This document shows positions 1 to 8,724 of a DNA stretch of 64,000 nt, piece after piece. The position numbers and the translations under genes were made by a program. Numbering within the stretch: position 1 is the stretch's first letter; every line of letters begins with the position of its first letter. The stretch comes from DASRDB01 sp035652815 (GTDB lineage: Bacteria > Chloroflexota > Ktedonobacteria > Ktedonobacterales > Ktedonobacteraceae). Below the pieces are notes generated by a model. The model had not been told where the DNA came from. It ran no database searches and worked only from the letters and a program-made list of their open reading frames with translations. The DNA is taken from contig DASRDB010000011.1 in assembly GCA_035652815.1 (NCBI GenBank), positions 186,001 through 250,000 on the forward strand, given 5' to 3'.

Positions 1-464
1 GGCTTGGCCACGCTCTACAATCTCCTATCGCGTAATAAAAGTGTAACATAGCGGAAAAGACGTTGTCGAGGGAAATTGCCATGTGTCTTTTCAACCTGCT
101 GTATATGAATGAACTTTGACAAGGAAAGAGGGAATATACCAGGGATGTCATCCTGAGCGCAGCGAAGAATCTCCGGTCTCGATATGCGATTCGGCTGGGT
201 GACGCAGATTCTTCGCTGCGCTCAGGATGACATGGGGTGAGTATCTCTCACTCCTTTGGCAAAGTTCATAAATATAATAGAAGAGTTAACAATGAAGATC
301 ATAGCAGGTGTAGTTGAGGCGGTAAATAGGAATTATTTGCCTCGTAGCTTGCTTCACATAGGGTTTGAGGACAGTTGACATCTATCTTTTTGCCGGAAAC
401 GTTATGTTAAGAAAGAATAGAATCAGGAGAGAGTTTTCGTTAGTGACAATGAGGAGTATTGCTG
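1..464. other. Intergenic leader region upstream of the SRAP gene
   Basis: No convincing gene is seen here. The stretch holds one palindromic repeat (146-232, listed separately) and the upstream region of the SRAP gene. A TTGACA hexamer lies at 375-380, but no good -10 box follows at the right spacing, so no promoter is called. Confidence 0.6.
146..232. repeat. Palindromic repeat, family A (TGTCATCCTGAGCGC ends)
   Basis: Imperfect inverted repeat of about 87 bp. It starts TGTCATCCTGAGCGCAGCGA and ends with the reverse complement, around a variable centre. Related copies lie at 16196-16281, 28682-28768, 44695-44781 and 49113-49198, all intergenic. The arms are strongly conserved and the centres differ, as expected for a REP- or MITE-like element spread without its own genes. 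No coding capacity. Confidence 0.9.
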
Positions 465-1118
465 ATGTGCGGACGATTTACGCTGAAAATTGATGTTGGA
501 GCTATTGCGAAGAAGTTTGGGGCGGAGCCGACGATCCATACGGCACCGCGTTATAATATCGCGCCGACGCAGAATGTGGTTTCGGTGTTGCGCAATGGGA
601 GCAATCATCTCGATGAGTTGCGCTGGGGCTTGATTCCGGCCTGGGCGAAGGATGAGAGTATTGGCTCGAAGATGATTAATGCGCGGGCGGAGACATTGGC
701 AGAGAAGCCGAGTTTCAAGAGGTTGCTGCTCTCGCGCAGGTGCCTGATTGTGGCGGATGGCTTCTATGAGTGGAAGCAGGAACATGGGTATAAGACGCCG
801 ATGTATATTACTATGAAGGATGGGGAGCCGTTTGCCTTCGCGGGTTTGTGGGATAGCTGGAAGAATCCTGATGGGGAGACAATTCGCACATGCACTATTA
901 TCACCACGAAGCCGAACGAGGTGGTTGAGCCGATTCATGACCGTATGCCTGCGATTATGAGGCCGGATATGTATGATGCGTGGCTGGATACGTCGGTGAA
1001 GGATGTGGATTTGTTGGAGCATTTATTGGGGCCGTATCCGGCGCAGGAGATGACGGCAAGGGCGGTTTCGCGGCTGGTGAATGATCCGAGACGTGAGGGG
1101 GCGGAGTTACTTGCATAA
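465..1118 (+). CDS. SRAP-domain protein (YedK/HMCES family)
   Basis: SOS-response-associated peptidase family, which covalently captures abasic sites in single-stranded DNA through an N-terminal cysteine. The start at ATG 465 is preferred over the in-frame TTG at 459: it follows GAGGAG at 451-456 with normal spacing and places Cys at position 2 (MCGRF), the residue that must be exposed after Met removal. Other family landmarks are the NIAPTQ segment, LRWGLIP, the NARAET motif and FYEWK. At 217 aa the length is normal for the family. It ends 35 bp before the convergent DUF512 gene and shares a bidirectional hairpin terminator with it. DNA repair role is known for the family and inferred here. 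Confidence 0.95.
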   Translation: MCGRFTLKIDVGAIAKKFGAEPTIHTAPRYNIAPTQNVVSVLRNGSNHLDELRWGLIPAWAKDESIGSKMINARAETLAEKPSFKRLLLSRRCLIVADGFYEWKQEHGYKTPMYITMKDGEPFAFAGLWDSWKNPDGETIRTCTIITTKPNEVVEPIHDRMPAIMRPDMYDAWLDTSVKDVDLLEHLLGPYPAQEMTARAVSRLVNDPRREGAELLA

Positions 1119-1155
1119 AAAATGCCGTCCGGTCGCCAACCGGACGGCATTTTTT
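1117..1155. terminator. Bidirectional hairpin terminator
   Basis: A 17-bp stem (AAAAAATGCCGTCCGGT and its complement) around a 5-nt CGCCA loop, with A-tract before and T-tract after. It lies between the convergent SRAP and DUF512 genes, overlapping both stop codons, so it can serve either strand. Confidence 0.9.
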
Positions 1156-2548
1156 ATGCAAGTATTTTCAATGCCCTTGTTCCCACGCCCAATCCGCGAA
1201 TGGCCTCGATGGTTTCGGGGGCGTTGCGAACGAATTCGGAGCGCACGGGCAGGCGGGATTGAAATTCTTCGACGGTGATGTCGTCGAGGAAACGCTCTCC
1301 GGCGTTGTCGAGCATGACGCGGGGGAGCAGGACGAGGTCGCCGAGGTTGTCGTTTGCTTCGAGGGTGGCAAGCACGTCCTGGCCGCAGAGCAGACCGGCA
1401 ACGGTGACTTCGGGGCCAAAGAAGCGGTTGATGACGGGTAGAACCTGCACCTCTAGACCCTGTACTTTATGCAAATCCTCGGCAAATTGCTCGATGATAG
1501 GGCGGGCCATTGCGCTGGTGACGAGGGTGACGCGGCGCGGCTCCGCCAGTTTTGTTGGCAGGCGGCGTTTGCCTTTGTTCCATTGTTCGATCAGGTAGCG
1601 GGTCATGCCGACACCGTTTTCGATCTGGGCGTAGGAGCCGTAGTGCTGCGAGGGCGGGAAATCGCGGCCTGTCAGGTAGTACCACTCGTCGGAGAGGTAG
1701 ACGAAGGGGTAGCCGTCGGGATTTTCGGCCTCGAAGCGGCGCTGGTAGACTTCAACCTGGTCGATGATGGCTTCGGCTTCTTCGCGGGTGTAGTGACGCA
1801 GGGGCGGCAGTTCGCCCATTTTGATCATGTTGTTGTATTTGGTGAGGCCAACCGGAACGACCGAGATGGACTCGACGATGGGTTGGAGTTCGGTTAAGTC
1901 CTGGATGCTGCGGTCAAGCTGCGGGCCGTCGTTGATGGTTGGGCAGAGGACAAGCTGGGTGTGACAGGTGATGCCCATTGTGCCCAGACGTTGAATTTGC
2001 TCGAGAATTTCGCCTGCGCGGGGGCCGTCAACCATTTTGCGGCGCAATTCAGGATCGGTGGTATGCACCGAGACGTAGAGAGGCGTCAGCTTCTGCTCGT
2101 CGAGCCTCTGCCAGTCCTGCTCTTTGAGGTTGGTCAGGGTGATGAAGTTGCCGAAGAGGAACGAGTAACGATAGTCGTCGTCTTTGATGTAGAGCGTGGA
2201 GCGCATGCCGTGTGGCAGGCCGGGCTGGGCCGCGAAACGCTCCGGCAAACCTTTGATGAAGCAGAAGACGCATTTATTGGCGCACTGGCGAATAAAGGGC
2301 GCAGGCTCCTCGCCGAAGAGGACGCCCAGGTTCTCATCGTATGCTTTCGAGATATGTGTCGTATGTAGTTGTTGCTGGCGCTCAAATTCGAGCGTCAATT
2401 CTTCATCGGCGACATAGAAACGATAGTCAACCAGATCGCGAATCAGGTGTCCATTGATGGTGCGAATTAAATCTCCAGGCTGCAGACCGGCTTTATCGGC
2501 AGGACTCTCAGGCACAACCTCACGCACCCACCCGTAGAGTTTTGGCAT
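1154..2548 (-). CDS. PDZ / radical SAM protein with DUF512
   Basis: 464 aa. An N-terminal PDZ-like domain (about residues 1-70, with SPADKAGLQPGD) is followed by a radical SAM-like segment whose cluster ligands are visible as CANKCVFC (CxxxCxxC) near residue 90. The C-terminal half matches the DUF512 family (Fe-S oxidoreductase-like), with the typical TLYIKDDDYRYSFLFGNF segment. Proteins of this architecture are common in Firmicutes, Cyanobacteria and Chloroflexota; their substrate is not established. The start ATG at 2548 gives MPKLYG with the PDZ beginning at once. Function beyond domain level is not assigned. Confidence 0.9.
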   Translation of the reverse strand: MPKLYGWVREVVPESPADKAGLQPGDLIRTINGHLIRDLVDYRFYVADEELTLEFERQQQLHTTHISKAYDENLGVLFGEEPAPFIRQCANKCVFCFIKGLPERFAAQPGLPHGMRSTLYIKDDDYRYSFLFGNFITLTNLKEQDWQRLDEQKLTPLYVSVHTTDPELRRKMVDGPRAGEILEQIQRLGTMGITCHTQLVLCPTINDGPQLDRSIQDLTELQPIVESISVVPVGLTKYNNMIKMGELPPLRHYTREEAEAIIDQVEVYQRRFEAENPDGYPFVYLSDEWYYLTGRDFPPSQHYGSYAQIENGVGMTRYLIEQWNKGKRRLPTKLAEPRRVTLVTSAMARPIIEQFAEDLHKVQGLEVQVLPVINRFFGPEVTVAGLLCGQDVLATLEANDNLGDLVLLPRVMLDNAGERFLDDITVEEFQSRLPVRSEFVRNAPETIEAIRGLGVGTRALKILA

Positions 2549-2680
2549 TGGTATAGTTCCTTAAAGCAAAGAAGGGTTGCGATAACCGTATGAATATATC
2601 CAGAGAATTATAACCTTTTAAGCGGGGGGCGTCAAATTTTATGACAATAGTTTACCGGAGTGGGAGAGCTGGGCGAGGAG

Positions 2681-2780
2681 AGAGCCAGGGCGACCGCAAG
2701 GGTCGCCCCTACTATATCACGTTGCATTTGTTGCGCGTTTTCACCATAGTAGGGGCGACCCTTGCGGTCGCCCTGGCTCT
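2681..2780. repeat. Palindromic repeat, family B (GGGCGACC / GTAGGGGCGACC)
   Basis: Perfect 35-bp inverted arms at 2681-2715 and 2746-2780 around a 30-nt centre, with GTAGGGGCGACC facing the centre. Copies are at 8586-8665 and 50725-50803. The element lies between the DUF512 gene and the convergent-side neighbour and has no coding capacity. Confidence 0.9.
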
Positions 2781-2822
2781 CCATGCGTCCCGGCTTGTTT
2801 TGGCATGATATAACGACGAAAA

Positions 2823-3311
2823 TTAAAATACGAAGCGAACGAGAATGGCGATGACGATAATCAGGACGATGAGCGCGACCGCGCCAAGCAAGAAATAGAG
2901 GTTGCGGCGGCCAAGCTGGATATTGGTGCTGGGGCCGCGAGTCACGACGGTCTTTTTGACCTCTTCGCGACGTTTTTCGCGCTTTTCTTTGCGTTTCTGC
3001 ATGACATTGGGTGCGGGTTCGCTGTAGGGACCGGTACCCATTTGCTGCATGCGGCGGCGCATCTCGCGGTTGTACATTTCGGGCCGCTCTTGCATTTGCT
3101 GGCCTTCGGGAATGATCTTGGGTTGGGTGGATTTCGCGCCAGGGACGGCGGTGCCACCGATGGTTGGCCTGCGGTTTTTGCCGCTCGACTTTCCTTTAGA
3201 AGCGCCAGAGCCGCCTGGTTTGCTGCTTGAGGCGGGTTGTGCGGCGGGTGGGTTGTTTTTGTTCGAGGCGTTGCTGTCGCCTGAATTTCCTGGGTTATTT
3301 ATCTTAGGCAT
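2823..3311 (-). CDS. Hypothetical tail-anchored protein, disordered N-terminus
   Basis: 162 aa, not recognised. The first ~70 residues are rich in Asn, Ser, Pro, Gly and Lys and look disordered. A basic, Arg/Lys-rich stretch (QKRKEKREKRREEVKK) follows around residues 105-120. The C-terminus is a single hydrophobic helix (about 137-160) ending RFVF, which gives a tail-anchored topology with a cytosolic N-terminus. It lies 23 bp downstream of the Nif3-like gene on the same strand and could be co-transcribed with it and the CCA-adding enzyme. No function is proposed. Confidence 0.75.
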   Translation of the reverse strand: MPKINNPGNSGDSNASNKNNPPAAQPASSSKPGGSGASKGKSSGKNRRPTIGGTAVPGAKSTQPKIIPEGQQMQERPEMYNREMRRRMQQMGTGPYSEPAPNVMQKRKEKREKRREEVKKTVVTRGPSTNIQLGRRNLYFLLGAVALIVLIIVIAILVRFVF

Positions 3312-3334
3312 GTGCGTTTCCCCTTTGGTGAAGA

Positions 3335-4099
3335 TTAGACGGCGTTGGGTACATCACAGAAGAACGTTTCTACGCCAAACTGGGCGCTCAGGAGTTCTCC
3401 CAGCGCCTGCACACCGATTTTTTCTGAATTGTAGTGGCCTGCTGCAATGAAGTTGACGCCTTCTTCGCGGGCGTAGCTTTCGGTTGGCTCGCCAACTTCG
3501 CCCGTGAGAAAGGTATCGCAGCCCTGGGCGATAGCTTCAAGGAGATAGCCTTCGCCTCCGCCAGTGATGACGCCCAGGCGATGGACGGTTTGTGGGCCGT
3601 AAGCATAGAGGCGGGGTGTGGAACTGGCAATTTGTCCAACCTGTTCAACGAGGTCGGAGAGCGTGATACCCTGGGAAGCGATGCCCGTTGCGCCGATGGC
3701 TTTGCCGCGCGCTATACCCAGGTTGACGCCCTCGACCTCGAAGCCCAGGCGTTGCAGCCACAAGACGTTGTTGCCGACTTCGGGATGGGCGTCGAGCGGC
3801 AGGTGATAGGCGAGCAGGGTGATGTCGTGGTCAAAGAGCAGCTTGAGGCGGGCCTTCATCATGCTGCCGATTTCACGCGGCATGTTCTCCCAGAACAGGC
3901 CGTGATGGACGAGTAACATACCGGCCCTGCCTTCAGCAGCGAGGCGGAAGCATTCCAGGTTTGCGCTCACGCCGATAGCGACACGCTGGACTTCGGGGCG
4001 ACCGATGACCTGCATGCCGTTGGGGCCGTAATCCTTGAATTTGTCGATTTGCAGGTACTCGTTTAGATACTGGACGATCTCATCTCGCATGCTGCTCAT
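3335..4099 (-). CDS. Nif3-like dinuclear metal centre protein
   Basis: 254 aa from ATG 4099. The family (YbgI/YqfO/Nif3, GTP cyclohydrolase 1 type 2-like) forms hexameric rings with a two-metal site. The metal-binding motifs are visible as LVHHGLFW near residue 65 and GHYNSEKIG near residue 225, plus the GEVGEPT segment. Longer in-frame starts exist, but 4099 follows AGAGAGGGAA and begins MSSMRDEIVQYL, the family's usual N-terminus. It overlaps the 3' end of the upstream CCA-adding gene by 20 bp, implying translational coupling. The biochemical role of the family remains uncertain. Confidence 0.93.
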   Translation of the reverse strand: MSSMRDEIVQYLNEYLQIDKFKDYGPNGMQVIGRPEVQRVAIGVSANLECFRLAAEGRAGMLLVHHGLFWENMPREIGSMMKARLKLLFDHDITLLAYHLPLDAHPEVGNNVLWLQRLGFEVEGVNLGIARGKAIGATGIASQGITLSDLVEQVGQIASSTPRLYAYGPQTVHRLGVITGGGEGYLLEAIAQGCDTFLTGEVGEPTESYAREEGVNFIAAGHYNSEKIGVQALGELLSAQFGVETFFCDVPNAV

Positions 4100-5474
4100 T
4101 GGAATTTCCCTCTCTACTTTCCAGAAATGCCCTGGCGATTTCGGCGGCTTTTTGCTTGTCGTCGGGTGAGAGAACGCCGTCGATGACAAGCCCTAAAAGA
4201 TGTTCTTTGACGGGGCGCAGCCAGGGACCGGGGCCTCGTCCAAAGAGTTCCATCAGTTCGTTGCCATCCAGCGGACTCTTGATGGGTACGCGCTCGGCCT
4301 CTTCTTTCAGGCGGCGGCAGCGTTCCTCTAATTCGGAGACTCGGGCGGCGGCGCGTGAGACCTTGTCGGAGCGGTAGCTGGTGATGTCGGCGCGTGAAAG
4401 GTCGAGCAGGTCGGCCAGATCGGGGCCGCTTTCGAGCATGAGACGGCGCACCGCTCCATCCGTCCAGTCGGATGTATAGGCGTTGGCGCGCATATGCAAA
4501 CGCACTATACGCGAGACGCTTTCAATAAAATCGCGGTCAAAGTGCAGGCGCTTCAAGATTTCCCGCGCCATGTGCGCGCCAACATCTTCATGGCCGAAGA
4601 AATGCACCTTGCCCTCTTCGACAGTGCGCGTGCGCGGCTTGGCGATGTCGTGCAGCAGAGCGCTCCAACGTGTCACCAGCCGGGGCGAGGAGTTCTCTAC
4701 CACGCGCAGCACGTGGGCGTAGACATCTTTGGTGCGGAAGGTGCGCTGCGGCTGCTGGCTGACGCCCTTGAGTTCCAGCACTTCCGGGACAATGTACTGC
4801 ATCAGGCCGAGTTCCACCAGCAGGTTGAGGCCACGCGACGGATGGTCGGAGAGGAGCAGTTTGTTCATTTCGTCGCGAATGCGCTCGCGTGAGATCTTCT
4901 GAAGCTTGGACGCCTGGCGAATAATCGAACGGCGCGTTTCGGACTCGATAGAGAAATCAAGCTGCGCGGCGAAACGGACGGCCCGCAGCAGGCGCAGGGG
5001 GTCTTCATCGAAACGCTTGTCGGGTTCGTTGCCGACGGCGCGGATGATACGAGCTTCGAGGTCCTGTCGCCCGCCGAAGAGGTCGATGATTTCGCCAGTG
5101 AGGGGGTGGCGAGCGAGGGCGTTGATCGTGAAGTCGCGGCGCAGCAGGTCATCTTCCAGCCGCGTGCCGAAGCAGACCTCTGGTTTGCGTGATTCGGGAT
5201 TATATTGCTCACTGCGGAAGGTGGTTATTTCGATGATGTCGCTGCCATAATGCAGGCGCACGGTGCCGAAACGCTCACCGACCAGCACCATCGTCGTAGG
5301 GTGCGTTGGCGCGACGATGCGCTTGATTTCGTCGGGTGTAGCGTCGGTAGCCAGGTCAGCGTCGTTCGATTGTTCGCGGTGGAGCAGAACATCACGCACC
5401 GTCCCTCCCACCATATAGAGTTGTTTATGCTGCGCGTGAAAAGCTTCCGCCAGCGTGATGATAATATCTAACAT
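4080..5474 (-). CDS. cca: CCA tRNA nucleotidyltransferase / poly(A) polymerase family with HD domain
   Basis: 464 aa. Nucleotidyltransferase of the class II pol-beta superfamily, which builds or repairs the tRNA 3' CCA end (or adds poly(A)). Visible motifs are GGTVRD near residue 23, the metal-binding DADLATDA, the RRDFTINALA helix and the DPLRLLRAVRFAAQL segment. An HD domain follows, with LLHDIAKP near residue 270. The HD-containing length fits the CCA-adding/phosphohydrolase group; CCA versus poly(A) specificity cannot be settled by eye. It overlaps the Nif3-like gene by 20 bp. Confidence 0.92.
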   Translation of the reverse strand: MLDIIITLAEAFHAQHKQLYMVGGTVRDVLLHREQSNDADLATDATPDEIKRIVAPTHPTTMVLVGERFGTVRLHYGSDIIEITTFRSEQYNPESRKPEVCFGTRLEDDLLRRDFTINALARHPLTGEIIDLFGGRQDLEARIIRAVGNEPDKRFDEDPLRLLRAVRFAAQLDFSIESETRRSIIRQASKLQKISRERIRDEMNKLLLSDHPSRGLNLLVELGLMQYIVPEVLELKGVSQQPQRTFRTKDVYAHVLRVVENSSPRLVTRWSALLHDIAKPRTRTVEEGKVHFFGHEDVGAHMAREILKRLHFDRDFIESVSRIVRLHMRANAYTSDWTDGAVRRLMLESGPDLADLLDLSRADITSYRSDKVSRAAARVSELEERCRRLKEEAERVPIKSPLDGNELMELFGRGPGPWLRPVKEHLLGLVIDGVLSPDDKQKAAEIARAFLESREGNSNEQHAR

Positions 5475-5805
5475 AATGAGCAGAACATACCCATCTCATA
5501 GTCTTCATGTAATGGGACTATTGTAACATGGTTGGGGAGGGTTGGCTAGGAGGGGGTAGTGGTTGGTTGGATGAGCTTATCATAACATAGAAACAGTCCA
5601 ATGACTATTCCTCTAGTAGTATTTCTTCTGCTGCTTGATGAGCGAGACCGTTAGTGTACAGCCCAGGTATCATCCCTTGCTCGCGTTGCTTGATAGTCAC
5701 TTGCCCATCCGCTTAAAACTCCCCAAAAACCACTTGACAGTACGGTTTATAATTACAACAAGTTCTAGAACAAATTTTCAAAATGCTGGCAAGGAGGATA
5801 TCGTC

Positions 5806-6501
5806 ATGGCGAATGTACAGGCTCGAAGGCGCACCCAGACGACAGACATCGATCTTGATGTTGAGGATGAAGATCAGTATTATGTCACGAAACCGCGTTC
5901 GAGTGCGCGGCGATATAGTCCTCCTCCGCAGGATGATGCGCTGGATGACGATTTTTTGCCGGAAGGCGTGGTAATCCAGCGGCGGCGTTCGCTGGCGACA
6001 CCGGTACCGGGTGGGAGTAGTGTTGCGCCGAGGACAATAACCTCTGAGTTGGATAGCGGGCGGCGGGTGCGGCGTTTTCCTGTGATGGCTCTCCTGTTTG
6101 GCATGGTGGTGATGGCGTTGCTGGTGGTGGGTATCAGCGCGTTTGGCTCGTGGTGGAAGATACACCAGGATGACGCGACGTATGGCAGGCCGCGCACCTA
6201 CCAGGTGGACGCGATAGTTGGGCATAACGATGGGCCAGGCCATCCCTCGCATTTTATCTTTATGAATCTAAACCGGCATGTGGTGATTATTGAGTTGCCG
6301 GGCGGCGATTCGACGAAGGCGCGTATTTACAGCGGCCCTACGCTTTTTGGTGATGGGCAGGATTTAACACCCGTGACGGGCGAATTTCGCGATGTCAATA
6401 GTGATGGAAAGCCGGATATGATCGTGCATATTCTGGATCAGCAGATCGTGTTTCTCAACGATGGGAAGGAGTTTGTGCCGCAATCGATAGGGGGAAAGTG
6501 A
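5806..6501 (+). CDS. Membrane-anchored protein with a VCBS/FG-GAP-like C-terminus
   Basis: 231 aa from ATG 5806, chosen over upstream in-frame starts because AAGGAGG at 5791-5797 is ideally spaced. The N-terminal ~95 residues are acidic then Arg/Pro-rich and probably cytosolic. A single membrane helix (VMALLFGMVVMALLVVGI) follows near residues 90-115. The outer domain contains FRDVNSDGKPDMIVHI, a calcium-loop pattern typical of VCBS/FG-GAP beta-propeller repeats, but only about one repeat is present. Not recognised more precisely; probably a bitopic membrane protein with an external ligand or calcium-binding unit. Confidence 0.8.
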   Translation: MANVQARRRTQTTDIDLDVEDEDQYYVTKPRSSARRYSPPPQDDALDDDFLPEGVVIQRRRSLATPVPGGSSVAPRTITSELDSGRRVRRFPVMALLFGMVVMALLVVGISAFGSWWKIHQDDATYGRPRTYQVDAIVGHNDGPGHPSHFIFMNLNRHVVIIELPGGDSTKARIYSGPTLFGDGQDLTPVTGEFRDVNSDGKPDMIVHILDQQIVFLNDGKEFVPQSIGGK

Positions 6502-6547
6502 CGCTACGGGTAATTGGAAGCACGCCTGAATAAACGCAAGCAAAAAA

Positions 6548-6577
6548 AAGCCTGAAGGAACGTACCCCTTCAGGCTT
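6548..6577 (-). terminator. Hairpin terminator (minus strand)
   Basis: Stem AAGCCTGAAGG with its complement around a short loop. On the minus strand the stem is followed by a T-run, so it most likely ends transcription of the aldolase gene, about 290 bp downstream of its stop. It may also serve the plus-strand membrane protein gene. The rest of 6502-6868 shows nothing I can name. Confidence 0.75.
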
Positions 6578-6868
6578 CATACCTCCACCACGTAACATCC
6601 CCGAAAGAAACGACAACAGCTCAAAACTGCTTCACAACCACCTTTCCCACTTACCGCCACCTATCCCCCAGGATGAATGATTCCTTCCCACTTCGCATCA
6701 TGCCAATAGTTGTAAAATCCCCCTACAACGTATTGTCGTTTTACGTTTTCTGTCTCTTTTGTGATTACGTGTTGTACTATACCATGCTCAACTGACAATC
6801 TAGTGAAAAGCACTGCCTATCAAATGAATGTATTTTCATGATTGGAGTTTAAGTCCTCTATTCAAACA

Positions 6869-7534
6869 TTACAGTTTGTTCATGGTTTGCCAATCTCGCG
6901 TAAAGCGTTCAATGGCCTCTTCCGTGAGGGGGTCGCTGAGCATATCGAGCAGGGTTTCTGGTGCGACAGTGAGATCGTGCGCGCCAGCGAGGAGAGCGCG
7001 GGTGGCTTCGTCAACGGTTTTAATGCTCGCGGCGAGGATGCGCGTTGGGAAGTTGTGGTTGTGCAGGAGGTCGGCCATTTCGGCTATGCGCTCGCTGGCA
7101 TCGATGCCGGAACGTTCCAGGCGACCGAAGTAGGGGATGATAAAGTCTGCCGAAATGAGGGCGGCGCTGTAGGCCTGCGTAACCGATGTGACGGCGGTGA
7201 AGGCGATGCGATGGCCCTGCTGCTTTAAGCGACGAGCGACGCGCATGCCGGTATGCGTCATGGGGATTTTAGGGATGACCTGGTTCGGGTTGGCCTGGAT
7301 ATAGGCCAGAGCCTGCGCGTGCATTTCTTCTTCTGAAGTTGCTCCCGGCTGCATGAAAATATCGCCTCGAAGCTGTTGTAATAGCCGACTTAATATGTCC
7401 TCGGGGGTGAGGTTCTGGCTGCGTTGGCGGGCTGCCAGCAGGATAGAGGGGTTGGTGGTGACGCCTGCGACCGGTACCGTTGCGGCGACGTTCATGATAT
7501 CATCTAGATACGCACTATCGATGTAAAGGGCCAT
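6869..7534 (-). CDS. Transaldolase / fructose-6-phosphate aldolase-like protein
   Basis: 221 aa from ATG 7534, the length of the small TalC/FSA group. It begins MALYIDSAYLDD, matching the family's first beta strand. The GVTTNPSILL motif is near residue 30, the Schiff-base Lys lies in VIPKIPMT near residue 85, and the SADFIIPYFGR segment follows the usual AAxAGAxxISPFVGR position. Longer starts would run through the divergent methyltransferase gene and are rejected. Sugar-phosphate aldol chemistry is known for the family; aldolase versus transaldolase activity is not resolved. Confidence 0.9.
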   Translation of the reverse strand: MALYIDSAYLDDIMNVAATVPVAGVTTNPSILLAARQRSQNLTPEDILSRLLQQLRGDIFMQPGATSEEEMHAQALAYIQANPNQVIPKIPMTHTGMRVARRLKQQGHRIAFTAVTSVTQAYSAALISADFIIPYFGRLERSGIDASERIAEMADLLHNHNFPTRILAASIKTVDEATRALLAGAHDLTVAPETLLDMLSDPLTEEAIERFTRDWQTMNKL

Positions 7535-7537
7535 AGT

Positions 7538-8563
7538 ATGAACCATCCTTCTTTGTTCAATCAAACTGTACAACTTGCGCTGAGTGATGCTGTGCTGGTG
7601 TTGAACTCCGCCTCTGACCCGTTTGTGATACATGCCGCGCAAAGTACCAGTGGCGGGAAACTGCTGCTGGCCGAGGATAATATCGCCGCCTTGCAGATGG
7701 CGCAACAGGCATTTGAGCAGGCGCGTATTCCCTTGACCGCTTCCATACGACACATACCCTTTCATGAGTATACCGTACACGAGCCACCCGCGACCATGAA
7801 CGTAGCCGTGATGAACCTGCTCTACCAGCCCTCGAACGCCTGGATGCACTATGGTTTGCAGGTCGCGGCCTATGCTCTAAAGCCCGGCGGAAGACTGTAC
7901 GTACAGGGAGCAAAGACACGTGGGATACTCACTATAGCGAAGCGCATGGAAGCGTTATTTGGCAATGTCGAGACGCTGGAGATACACAAAGGCGAGCGCG
8001 TTGTTTGTTCGCGGGTTGGAGAGCGACCTGTTGCGCTTGATGGAGAGCCGCTTCAAACGCTCCAGCCCTTCGCGGAAGGCAAGCTGGACGAGGGTACGCG
8101 GCTGCTTTTAGAGACGCTGGAAGTGCGAGCAACGGATGTAGCGCTGGATATTGGATGTGGCGCGGGCTATCTTGGCATGCATATCGCGCTTCGCGCGACG
8201 AAGGGGCAGGTGACAATGGTTGATGCCAGTCTCGCTGCGGTAGATCTAACAAGGAGAAAAGTTGAGGAAAGCGGCCTGGAAAACGTGCAGGTGCTGGCAA
8301 GCAATGGCGTCCAGGCGATGGCCTCGCAACGCTTTGATTTAGTGGTGACAAATCCCCCATTTCATATGGGCGGCGTCCAGACATTGGAGATAGGGGAACA
8401 GTTCATTCGTGGGGCAGCGCAAGTGCTACGCCCTCGCGGACGTTTCTATCTGGTAGCCAACCGCTTTTTAAAGTACGAGCCAACTATGAGAAGCTGCTTT
8501 AAGACGATGGAAGAGGTGGCGCGGAATACGAGTTTTAAGGTGTTGAGAGGGACGATGGTGTAG
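7538..8563 (+). CDS. RsmC/RlmG-like class I methyltransferase
   Basis: 341 aa. It has the duplicated arrangement of the RsmC/RlmG family: an N-terminal degenerate methyltransferase-like domain (about 1-165), then a catalytic domain with SAM motif DIGCGAGYLGMH near residue 205 and the guanine-N2-methyltransferase motif VVTNPPFHMG near 270. The family modifies guanines in rRNA (G1207 of 16S for RsmC). The ATG at 7538 follows AAAGGG and lies only 3 bp from the divergent aldolase start codon, so each gene's promoter must sit inside the other's coding region unless one start is misplaced. Confidence 0.9.
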   Translation: MNHPSLFNQTVQLALSDAVLVLNSASDPFVIHAAQSTSGGKLLLAEDNIAALQMAQQAFEQARIPLTASIRHIPFHEYTVHEPPATMNVAVMNLLYQPSNAWMHYGLQVAAYALKPGGRLYVQGAKTRGILTIAKRMEALFGNVETLEIHKGERVVCSRVGERPVALDGEPLQTLQPFAEGKLDEGTRLLLETLEVRATDVALDIGCGAGYLGMHIALRATKGQVTMVDASLAAVDLTRRKVEESGLENVQVLASNGVQAMASQRFDLVVTNPPFHMGGVQTLEIGEQFIRGAAQVLRPRGRFYLVANRFLKYEPTMRSCFKTMEEVARNTSFKVLRGTMV

Positions 8564-8585
8564 GCGTAATTTGCCCGCGATGTGG

Positions 8586-8665
8586 GGAACCAGGGCGACC
8601 GCGAGGGTCGCCCCTACGATCATGGATATGGTAGGGGCGACCCTCGCGGTCGTCCTGGAACCCTC
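8586..8665. repeat. Palindromic repeat, family B
   Basis: Inverted arms CCAGGGCGACCGCGAGGGTC and complement around a short centre with GTAGGGGCGACC. Same family as 2681-2780 and 50725-50803. Lies downstream of the methyltransferase stop. Confidence 0.88.
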
Positions 8666-8724
8666 GACAGCCCGCTTTTCCCTATGTTAAACTTTAAGAA
8701 GAATAGAACATGTAGGGGTAGGGC

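Noticed and set aside
375..403. Promoter of the SRAP gene at TTGACA 375-380
   Set aside because: No acceptable -10 hexamer lies 16-18 bp downstream.
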